Source of the DNA: Pseudomonadota bacterium
GTDB lineage: Bacteria; Myxococcota; Myxococcia; Myxococcales; Vulgatibacteraceae
Length of the DNA: 20,073 bases
Direction: 5' to 3'
NCBI GenBank assembly: GCA_023436385.1
Contig: JAEZJH010000216.1
Location: forward strand, 1-20,073
Shown: piece after piece, positions 12,810 to 19,582 of the stretch
Layout: each line of letters starts with the position of its first letter
Position numbering within the stretch: the first letter of the stretch is position 1
Program-made: the position numbers and the translations under genes
Notes under the pieces: generated by a model
What the model was told of the DNA's origin: nothing
What the model saw: the letters and a program-made list of their open reading frames with translations, nothing else
Database searches by the model: none

Positions 12810-14933
12810 ATGAAACCTACCATTTCGCTCGCTCTCCTCCTCGCGGTCCTCTCCCTCGCCTGTGGCGACAGCGCCAACCCCGGCGGCAAGTGCCGGGTCG
12901 GCCAACCGATCGCCTGCGCCTGCGACGACGGCCGGAGCGGCAGGGGAACCTGCGGTGAGGAGGCCTGCGATTGCTCGCCCACCTACGCGCTCCGGGCTGA
13001 GCCCGGCTCCCTCGACCTCGGCGAGGTGGCGCCGGGGACCACGCGCGAGGGGCAGCTTACGATCCACAACCCGGCGCCCCGCGAGGTTCGGCTCCGCTCG
13101 GTGGCCGTCTCGCCCCCGGGCGAGGGCTTCGATCCGGTCCCGCAGGCGCCGCAGGCGATCCCCGCCGGCGGCAGCGTCGTCGTGACCGTGCGCTTCACGG
13201 CGACGACTCCGGGAGCCGCCGTGGCCCGGCTCCGCGTCGAGCCCGACGACGCCGACGTGGCGCCGGTGGAGGTGAGCGTCACCGTCCTGGTCCCCGGGCC
13301 TCTCCTCTCCTGTAGAACGGCGACGGTGACCCTGGCGAACACCTGGCTCGGCGAGACCTCGACCGCCGAGGCGATCTGCACCAACGCCGGGATCGCCGGC
13401 ACCGCCGACGAGGCGCGGCTGGTGCTCGATCGGCTCGAGGTGGAGGGCGCCGGCTTCTCCGCCGCCTGGCGCGAGGCGCCGCCCGCGGCCGGGCTGGCGG
13501 TGGGGGAGGTGGTCGCCATCGACGTCCGGTTCACGCCCACGCAGGCCGGGCACCACGCGGGAACCCTGTCGATCGGCGGCACGGGGCAACTCGAGGAACT
13601 GGTCCTCTCCGGCGTCGGCGCCGAGTGGCCCTCGGTGCTGCCCCTGCCCGAGGCGGTCGACTTCGGTACGCTCCAGCCCGGTTGCGAGACGCGCGACGTC
13701 ACGGTCGAGCTCGTCAACCTCACCTCGACGGCCGCGACGGTGCACTCCGTCAAGATGGGAGAGGGCCAGACCGATGCGTTCTTCGTCCGATCGTCTCCGT
13801 GGCCGGGGACGGTGATCCCCGGCGGACAGAGGACGGCCGTGACCGTCGCCTATCGGCCCACGGCCCCGGGCGCCGATCTTGGTTCGCTGGTGGTCCGTTT
13901 CCAGGAGATCGCCGAGCCGATCGTGGTTTCGCTCCGGGGACTCGCGGAGGTCCCGCTCTATCGCGAGTCCTTCACCCAGCCGTATCCGCCGAAGGTCGAC
14001 TTCCTGGTGGTCGTCGACAACGGCACCTCCATGGCGGAGGAGTCCCCGTGGATCCGGCAGGAGCTCGCCAACCTTCCCTTCGCCGCGTTGTTCTCCGGCG
14101 CCGACGCCCAGTTCGCCGTCACCACCACCGGCCTGGTTCCCGGCGGCCCCGGCTGTTCCGGCGGCGTGGACGGCGGCGAGGACGGCCGCCTCTTCCCGGT
14201 CGACGGCTCCCGCCCGCGGATCCTCGACGGGAACACGCCCGACCGCGATGCGGCCTGGGACGCCAACCTCGCCGTCGGCGCCTGCCACTCGGAACCGCCG
14301 CAGGGGCTCGAGGCGGCGCTCCGGGCGCTGACCCCGCCGCTCTCGGCCAGCGCCGACGATCCGCGGCACCCGGAGGCGGCCGACGGGAACCTGGGCTTCC
14401 TGCGCCCCGACGCGATGCTGCACGTGCTGGTGATCTCCGATCGCGCCGATGTCTCCCCGGGGACCGACGACGCCTATTACCAGGCCTTCGTGGCCCTGAA
14501 GGACGGGGACTCGAGCCGGTTCGGTTTCCACGCGGTCACCGGAGATCCGGGCGAGGGATGCGGCGGGAACGGTCGCTCCGCGGAGGCGGGGGATCGCCTG
14601 ATCTCCATGGTCGTGCGCACGTACACCGGGCGATGGGGCTCGATCTGTGACTCCACCCTGGACGGCCTGTTTGGTTGGAGGCCCGTCGGCCGGAGACGCT
14701 GCTTCTACCTCCAAACCGAGCCCGAAGACCTCGACGGCGACGGCCGGATCGTCCCGGCGGACGGCGAGCTTCGAGTTTGGGTCGATGGGGTCTCGGTGCC
14801 CGACGTGGCCGACGGCGAGCCGATCTGGCAGTACCGCCCGTACGAGGTCGCGGTCTGCTTCGCTCCGGAACACGTTCCCGCCTCCGGCTCGATGATCGAG
14901 GTCGAGTATCCCGTCGTCTGCTTGAGCCGGTGA
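12810..14933 (+). CDS. g4: lipoprotein with Cys-rich module, three ASH-type domains and vWA-like domain
   Basis: A 707-residue predicted lipoprotein: lipobox SLAC with Cys18, six-Cys module at about 28-55 (CRVGQPIACACDDG...), ASH-like domains at about 57-165, 166-275 and 276-390, and a vWA-like domain starting near 397 with FLVVVDNGTSMAEE (D403). The family segments VTTTGL, CSGGVDGGEDGRLFPV and VISDRADVSPGTDDAYY follow. An EF-hand-like loop DLDGDGRIVPADGEL lies at 640-654. It is closest to g3, but the Cys-containing third ASH domain of g3 has no counterpart here, which explains most of the 119-residue length difference. The start at 12810 is set by the signal peptide. The only candidate promoter is the block ending 9 bases before it. 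Confidence 0.92.
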   Translation: MKPTISLALLLAVLSLACGDSANPGGKCRVGQPIACACDDGRSGRGTCGEEACDCSPTYALRAEPGSLDLGEVAPGTTREGQLTIHNPAPREVRLRSVAVSPPGEGFDPVPQAPQAIPAGGSVVVTVRFTATTPGAAVARLRVEPDDADVAPVEVSVTVLVPGPLLSCRTATVTLANTWLGETSTAEAICTNAGIAGTADEARLVLDRLEVEGAGFSAAWREAPPAAGLAVGEVVAIDVRFTPTQAGHHAGTLSIGGTGQLEELVLSGVGAEWPSVLPLPEAVDFGTLQPGCETRDVTVELVNLTSTAATVHSVKMGEGQTDAFFVRSSPWPGTVIPGGQRTAVTVAYRPTAPGADLGSLVVRFQEIAEPIVVSLRGLAEVPLYRESFTQPYPPKVDFLVVVDNGTSMAEESPWIRQELANLPFAALFSGADAQFAVTTTGLVPGGPGCSGGVDGGEDGRLFPVDGSRPRILDGNTPDRDAAWDANLAVGACHSEPPQGLEAALRALTPPLSASADDPRHPEAADGNLGFLRPDAMLHVLVISDRADVSPGTDDAYYQAFVALKDGDSSRFGFHAVTGDPGEGCGGNGRSAEAGDRLISMVVRTYTGRWGSICDSTLDGLFGWRPVGRRRCFYLQTEPEDLDGDGRIVPADGELRVWVDGVSVPDVADGEPIWQYRPYEVAVCFAPEHVPASGSMIEVEYPVVCLSR

Positions 14934-14952
14934 GTCGCTTTCTACGCCCGGC

Positions 14953-14977
14953 GATCGGCCGCCCGACTTCCGCACAT
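14953..14977 (+). promoter_or_regulatory. Array upstream block, copy 5
   Basis: A 25-base copy (GATCG to GCACAT) located 19 bases after the g4 stop and exactly 9 bases before the g5 ATG. As in g3, the terminal ACATG creates an ATG whose four-codon frame ends in TGA overlapping the g5 start. Confidence 0.5.
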
Positions 14978-14986
14978 GGATCGGTC

Positions 14987-16867
14987 ATGAACCGCACGAT
15001 CCCGCTCGCAATCCTCCTCGCCGGACTCTGTCTCGCCTGCGGCGACACCACCTACCCGGGTTCCTGCCGGGAGGGCCAGCTGGTCGACTGTACCTGCGCG
15101 GACGGCGCGGCGGGGCAGAAGCCCTGCGGCGCCGCCACCTGCACCTGCGCGGAGCCGGAGTGCCGCGAGGGCGAGACGCTTCCCTGCACCTGCGAGGACG
15201 GCAGCCCGGGCGAGCGGGTGTGCGGCGAACCGGTGTGTGTCTGCGAGGCCGGTCGTTGCGAGCTGGTGGTCCAGCCCGCGGCGATCGACTTCGGCGCGGT
15301 CCCTTCGGGCCTCGAGGTGGTCCGCGAGGTGGTGCTCGAGAACGAGGGCTACGAACCCTGCACGGTGATGCAGGTCGCGCTGGAAGGGTGCGGGGAGTCG
15401 TTCACCGTGGAGGCTCCCCTCGGGACCCCGTTGCTCTCCCACGGCGCCCGCCTGGCGATCCCGGTTCACTTCCGGGCCGACGGGGCCGGCGAGCGGTCCT
15501 GCCAGCTCACGGTCCACTCCGCCTCCTCGACCGCCGTGGCCCTCCGGGGCGTCGCCGACCCCGGGTGCCTGTCGGTGGAGCCGTCGGCGATCGAGTTCGG
15601 GCCGGTGACCGAGAACTGCGGGAACGAGGTCGCCTCCGTCACCGTGGTGAACGGCTGCGACGTCCCGGTGGACCTCGAGTCGGTCGCGGTGGACGGCGCC
15701 GCTTTCGTCACCGTGTCGACCCCGCCCCTGCCCTGGTCGATCGCCCCCCGATCCTCGAGTTCCACCGACGTCGCCTTCCGGCCGGAAGAGGACGGCGGCC
15801 ATGCGGGACAGCTTCGGCTCGGCCTCCGGGGTCTCGGGAGCAGGACGGTCGCCCTCGCGGGCACGGCCGAGGAGACGCCCTGGCTCACCGATACCTTCGA
15901 GGTCGGTAACCGCGTCGCGGTCGATGTCCTCTTCGTGATCGACAACGGCACCAACATGGCGGAGCGCCAGGAGAACCTGCAGGAGAACCTCTTCCCGATG
16001 CTCTCGTACCTCTTGGCCCGAGACCTCGACTTCCACGTCGGCGTCACCACCACCGGCCTCGAGCCCAACGGCGACTGCCCCGGTGGCGTCGGCGGAGGCG
16101 AGGACGGCCGGCTCTTCCCGGTGATCGGCGAGACGGCCCGCATCCTCACCAACGAGACGCCGGACTTGGAATCCCAGTGGCAGACCAACGTGTCGGTGGG
16201 CGCCTGCCGCACCGGGCCGAACCGGATCTTCGAGGCGGCGGTGCGGGCCCTGACGCCGCCGGTGGCGGACGCGGCCGACGACCCGCGCCACCCCGAGGAG
16301 AACGACGGCAACGCCGGCTTCCTCCGGCCCGAGGCGTTCCTCAGCGTGATCGCGATCACCGACCGGGACGACGACTCGCCGGAGCTGCCGAACCACTACC
16401 TCAACGAACTCCTGGCGCTGAAGGGGTTCCGGAACCAGAATCTCTTCCAATTCCACGCCGTCGCCGGCGATCCCGGGACGGGCTGTGGAACCGAAGATCC
16501 CGCGGCCCCGGCCGAGCGGCTCGAGGAACTCGTCAACCAGACCTCGGGAGGAGCCTTCGCTTCGATCTGCGATCCGGACTGGGGCGAGATGTTCCGATGG
16601 GGGTCGACCACCGTGCGCATGATGCCGGATTGTCTCTACCTCTCCGAGACGCCGGTGGACCTGAACGGCGACGGGACGATCACCGACACCGATGGCGAGC
16701 TCGAGCTGCGTCTGAACGGAAGCGTGTTGCCCTCTCGCGGCGCCCAGGGCCAGCGGGTCTGGTCCTATTCCCTCTCCCAGAACGGCATTTGCTTCAACCC
16801 GCTCGCCGAGCCGGAGCCGGGAAGCACGGTCGAGGTCCGCTACCCCGTGGCCTGCCTCGCCGATTGA
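14987..16867 (+). CDS. g5: lipoprotein with duplicated Cys-rich module, two ASH-type domains and vWA-like domain
   Basis: A 626-residue predicted lipoprotein (lipobox CLAC, Cys18). Unlike its relatives it carries two consecutive six-Cys modules, about 27-54 (CREGQLVDCTCADG...) and 59-86 (CREGETLPCTCEDG...). Two ASH-like domains follow at about 91-195 (AIDFGAVPSG opening) and 196-305 (AIEFGPV). The vWA-like domain starts near 313 with VLFVIDNGTNMAE (D319) and contains VGVTTTGL, CPGGVGGGEDGRLFPV, DDPRHPEENDGN and ITDRDDDSP. The EF-hand-like loop is DLNGDGTITDTDGEL at 558-572, and the tail ends EVRYPVACLAD. g5 and g6 form a close pair within the array. The start is fixed by the signal peptide; there is no Shine-Dalgarno sequence. 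Confidence 0.92.
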   Translation: MNRTIPLAILLAGLCLACGDTTYPGSCREGQLVDCTCADGAAGQKPCGAATCTCAEPECREGETLPCTCEDGSPGERVCGEPVCVCEAGRCELVVQPAAIDFGAVPSGLEVVREVVLENEGYEPCTVMQVALEGCGESFTVEAPLGTPLLSHGARLAIPVHFRADGAGERSCQLTVHSASSTAVALRGVADPGCLSVEPSAIEFGPVTENCGNEVASVTVVNGCDVPVDLESVAVDGAAFVTVSTPPLPWSIAPRSSSSTDVAFRPEEDGGHAGQLRLGLRGLGSRTVALAGTAEETPWLTDTFEVGNRVAVDVLFVIDNGTNMAERQENLQENLFPMLSYLLARDLDFHVGVTTTGLEPNGDCPGGVGGGEDGRLFPVIGETARILTNETPDLESQWQTNVSVGACRTGPNRIFEAAVRALTPPVADAADDPRHPEENDGNAGFLRPEAFLSVIAITDRDDDSPELPNHYLNELLALKGFRNQNLFQFHAVAGDPGTGCGTEDPAAPAERLEELVNQTSGGAFASICDPDWGEMFRWGSTTVRMMPDCLYLSETPVDLNGDGTITDTDGELELRLNGSVLPSRGAQGQRVWSYSLSQNGICFNPLAEPEPGSTVEVRYPVACLAD

Positions 16868-16926
16868 CGGGTCCCGTTCCGCGTCCGAATGCGGGGAAGC
16901 CCGCTGCCGAATTGGAGCCCGCATCA

Positions 16927-18711
16927 ATGCGACTCCATGCGTTGGTGATCGTCGGATTGCTCCTCGCTGCCTGTGGCGGCAACCCGGACGCCGGATGTGA
17001 CCGGGCAAAACCGATTGCCTGCACCTGCCCGGACGGTCGGGCCGGCGAGAAGGCCTGCGGCACGGCGGAGTGCGACTGCCCGTCCGGGCGCTGCGAGCTC
17101 GTGCACGCGGAGGCGGTCGACTTCGGCGCCGTGCCGCCGGGCGTCGGGGGCGAACGGGAGCTGGTCCTCGAGAACCGGGGTGACGCCGGTTGCGACATCA
17201 CCGGCCTCCGTCTCGAGGGCTGCGGAGGGGCCTTCACCGTGGGTGGAATGCCCGGGACGGTGGGGATCCCCCCGGGCCTCCGCTGGCCGATCGTGGTCGG
17301 CTTTCGGCCGACGGAGGAGGGCGAGCAGGCCTGCGCGCTCGCCTTCGACGTGGACGATCCGGTCCTGCCGCTCCGCACCGTGGTCCTCCGCGGCCGCGGC
17401 GAGCCGGGTTGCCTGGCGGTGGAACCGCGCGAGCTCCGGTTCGGGCCGGTGGCCATCGGCTGCGGCACCGGTGCCGCGCCGGTGGCGGTGACGAACGGTT
17501 GCGACGTCCCGGTGGTCCTGGACGAGATCACCCTCGCCGGCGCCCCTCCGTTCGCCCTCGCGGATTCGCCGCTCCTGCCGCTCGGGCTCGCGGCGCCCGG
17601 CGAGGCCTCCTTCGAGATCACCTACCGGCCCCTGGAGGTGGGGAGTCACACGGGCACGCTGCGACTCGGGTTCGAAGGCCTCGATCCGGTGACGATCGCG
17701 CTCTCCGGCCTCGCCGAGGAGGCGCCCTGGATCACCGACACCTTCGCGATTCCGCCGCGACCGCAGATCGACATCCTCTTCGTGATCGACAACGGCACGG
17801 GGATGGCCGAGCACGAATCGGGCGTACTGGCGAATCTCCAGACCTTCCTCTCCTTCCTGCAGGCCCACGACCTGGACTTCCACGTGGGCGTCACCACCAC
17901 CGGCCTCGAGCCGGGCGGAGACTGTCCCGGCGGCGTCGGCGGCGGCGAGGACGGGCGGCTCTTTCCGGTGCTCGGCGAGACGGTCCGCTTCCTCACCAAC
18001 GAGACGCCGGACCTGGAATCCCAGTGGCGCGCCAACGTGTCGGTGGGCGCTTGCCGCACCGGTCCGAACCAGGTCTTCGAGGCGGCGGTCCGGGCGCTCA
18101 CGCCGCCGGTGGTGGACGCGGCGGACGACCCGCGCCACGACGAGCCGGCCGACGGGAACGCCGGCTTCTACCGGCCCGACGCGCGCCTTTCCGTGATCGC
18201 CATCACCGACCGGGACGACGATTCTCCGGAGACGCCGGCCCGCTACTGGAGCGTGCTCCAGGGGCTGAAGGGGTACCGCAACACCCACCTCTTCGACTTC
18301 AGCGCGATCACCGGCGACCCGGGGACGGGCTGCGGGTCGGCGGGCCATGGCGACGCGTCGCCCGGGGACCGGCTGGTGGACCTGGTCGGGCGGACCGACG
18401 GTGGGATGTTCTCGTCGATCTGCGAACCGGATTGGATCGAGGTGTGGAGTTGGGGCCGAGCGTTCAACTGGCCGAGGAACTGCCACTACCTCTCGGCCAC
18501 TCCGCTGGACGCGAACGGGAACGGCGAGATCCTCGACACGGAGGGCGAGCTCGAGGTCCGCGTCAACGGGGCCCTCGTCGCCTCCCGTGACGAGGAGGGC
18601 CAGGTGTACTGGGAGTACGACCACCTCCAGCAGGCGGTCTGCTTCCGGCCGCTGGCCCTCCCCGAGCCCGGGAGCGCGATCGAGATCGGCTACCGCGTCG
18701 GCTGCCCCTAA
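16927..18711 (+). CDS. g6: lipoprotein with Cys-rich module, two ASH-type domains and vWA-like domain
   Basis: A 594-residue predicted lipoprotein (lipobox LAAC, Cys16), the shortest complete array member. One six-Cys module lies at about 24-51, ASH-like domains at about 56-160 (AVDFGAVPPG) and 161-272 (ELRFGPVAIG), and the vWA-like domain starts near 282 with ILFVIDNGTGMAE (D288). VGVTTTGL, CPGGVGGGEDGRLFPV, DDPRHDEPADGN and ITDRDDDSP follow. The EF-hand-like loop DANGNGEILDTEGEL is at 528-542. GGAG about nine bases upstream supports the start at 16927, so initiation here looks conventional, unlike g3 to g5. The GATC...ACAT block is absent. TTGACG at 16864 with a poor GAATGC 17 bases on is a weak promoter candidate that overlaps the g5 stop. 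Confidence 0.92.
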   Translation: MRLHALVIVGLLLAACGGNPDAGCDRAKPIACTCPDGRAGEKACGTAECDCPSGRCELVHAEAVDFGAVPPGVGGERELVLENRGDAGCDITGLRLEGCGGAFTVGGMPGTVGIPPGLRWPIVVGFRPTEEGEQACALAFDVDDPVLPLRTVVLRGRGEPGCLAVEPRELRFGPVAIGCGTGAAPVAVTNGCDVPVVLDEITLAGAPPFALADSPLLPLGLAAPGEASFEITYRPLEVGSHTGTLRLGFEGLDPVTIALSGLAEEAPWITDTFAIPPRPQIDILFVIDNGTGMAEHESGVLANLQTFLSFLQAHDLDFHVGVTTTGLEPGGDCPGGVGGGEDGRLFPVLGETVRFLTNETPDLESQWRANVSVGACRTGPNQVFEAAVRALTPPVVDAADDPRHDEPADGNAGFYRPDARLSVIAITDRDDDSPETPARYWSVLQGLKGYRNTHLFDFSAITGDPGTGCGSAGHGDASPGDRLVDLVGRTDGGMFSSICEPDWIEVWSWGRAFNWPRNCHYLSATPLDANGNGEILDTEGELEVRVNGALVASRDEEGQVYWEYDHLQQAVCFRPLALPEPGSAIEIGYRVGCP

Positions 18712-18762
18712 GCCGCCTCCCGCCGAATGCGGCGGCGTGGCATCCTGCGCCCGGAGGTTCCG

Positions 18763-19485
18763 ATGTACCGGCGCGCGCCCATGTGCTTTCTGCTGCTCCT
18801 CGTCGCCTGCGGGGGCGAGGAGGGATCCGCCCCGGGCCGGCTCGGCGTCGGGCTGAACGCGGTCCCCGATCCCACCGGCCGGGCGGACTACCTGATCGAT
18901 CTGGGCGTCGCGCTCCTGGGTGGCGAGCGCCGGGCTCCCTGGCTCCTCACCAACGACGGCGGCGAGGCCGTCGAGGCGACGATCGGCCTGGTGCCGCTCC
19001 CGTTCGCCCTCGAGGGCGAGCCGGTGCGCGAGGTGCCCGCCGGGTCCCGGACGGAGCTGTTCTTCGCCTTCCGGCCGACCGCGGAGGGCGAGGCGGAGGC
19101 GACCGTGGAGATCGCCTCGCCGGTCGGCTCCCATCGCGTGCGGCTGATCGGACGGGGCGTTCGCAGCGTCCTCGGCTGCACGCCCCCGTCGATCGACTTC
19201 GGCAACGTGCCGGTGGGCGAGACCCGGCGCCTGACGATCACCTGCGCCAACGGCGGCCAGCTCGCGGAGACGATCGTCGTCGGCCCGCTCCAGGCCCCGG
19301 CGGACTTCCGCTGGGACATCAACGAGACCGGCGTCACCCGCACGCTGGCGCCCGGGGAGAGCCTGCCGATCGGCATCGAATTCACCCCGCGCGCGAGGGG
19401 CGAGTTCGGCGCCACCTTCGAGGTCGACCGGGCGGCCGGGGGCAAGGTCGCCTCGGTGCTGATCTTCGGGGCGTCGTTGCCGTAA
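18763..19485 (+). CDS. g7: short lipoprotein with two ASH-type domains, no vWA
   Basis: A 240-residue predicted lipoprotein. The start at 18763 has GGAGG five bases upstream and gives a compact signal with lipobox LVAC (Cys16); an in-frame ATG at 18727 lacks these supports. Two ASH-like domains follow, about 25-132 (less typical) and 133-240, the latter with the recognisable SIDFGNVPVGETRRLTITC opening and IEFTPRARGEFG. There is no Cys-rich module, vWA domain or EF-hand-like loop, and no remnant of them was found in the 97 bases before recC. It could be a naturally short array member or an old truncation. CCGAATGCGG at 18723-18732 also occurs upstream of g6 (16885-16894). A hairpin with a T-rich tail overlaps its stop codon. 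Confidence 0.88.
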   Translation: MYRRAPMCFLLLLVACGGEEGSAPGRLGVGLNAVPDPTGRADYLIDLGVALLGGERRAPWLLTNDGGEAVEATIGLVPLPFALEGEPVREVPAGSRTELFFAFRPTAEGEAEATVEIASPVGSHRVRLIGRGVRSVLGCTPPSIDFGNVPVGETRRLTITCANGGQLAETIVVGPLQAPADFRWDINETGVTRTLAPGESLPIGIEFTPRARGEFGATFEVDRAAGGKVASVLIFGASLP

Positions 19486-19510
19486 CCGGGCGGGCGCCTG
19501 CCGGTTCTTT
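19484..19510 (+). terminator. Probable intrinsic terminator after g7
   Basis: AACCGG (19484-19489) overlaps the g7 stop codon and pairs with CCGGTT (19501-19506), with further G-C pairing inside, followed by CTTT. It would close the array before recC. Confidence 0.5.
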
Positions 19511-19548
19511 CGTCGCGCCGGCCGGCGATGTCGGGGGGGCGCGGTAGA

Positions 19549-19580
19549 CTCGCGGCCGTCTGTAGGGGAGGGGCCGCGAG
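19549..19580 (+). promoter_or_regulatory. Hairpin presenting the recC ribosome-binding site
   Basis: CTCGCGGCC (19549-19557) pairs perfectly with GGCCGCGAG (19572-19580) around a 14-base loop that holds GGGGAGG. The stem ends two bases before the recC ATG. The structure could limit or pace recC translation. TAGACT at 19545-19550 is a possible -10 box, without a clear -35. Confidence 0.4.
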
Positions 19581-19582
19581 CG

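Larger units (their letters stand above)
6134..19485 (+). other. Tandem array of seven paralogous ASH / ASH-vWA lipoprotein genes (g1-g7)
   Basis: Seven co-oriented genes share a lipoprotein signal, ASH-type beta domains and, in five of them, the same vWA-like and C-terminal modules. Motifs kept in all five complete members are VxTTTGL, a GGV-x-G-x-EDGR-x-FPV segment, the pattern VG-x-C-x-T/S-x-P, ALTPP or a variant, DDPRH-x-E and a DR-x-D-x-SP loop. Gene gaps are 50 to 230 bases. This pattern indicates repeated local duplication followed by domain loss and divergence. No transposase or inverted terminal repeat was seen. Confidence 0.9.

Noticed and set aside
12552..14975. Long open frames antisense to the array genes (for example over g4, and similar ones over g1, g3, g5 and g6)
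   Set aside because: They mirror the plus-strand genes, have low-complexity His/Arg/Gly-rich translations, and lack start signals. The plus-strand frames carry signal peptides and conserved domains.
18727..18762. Earlier start codon for g7 at 18727
   Set aside because: It adds twelve residues rich in Arg ahead of an otherwise normal lipoprotein signal and has no ribosome-binding site; the ATG at 18763 has GGAGG at good spacing.
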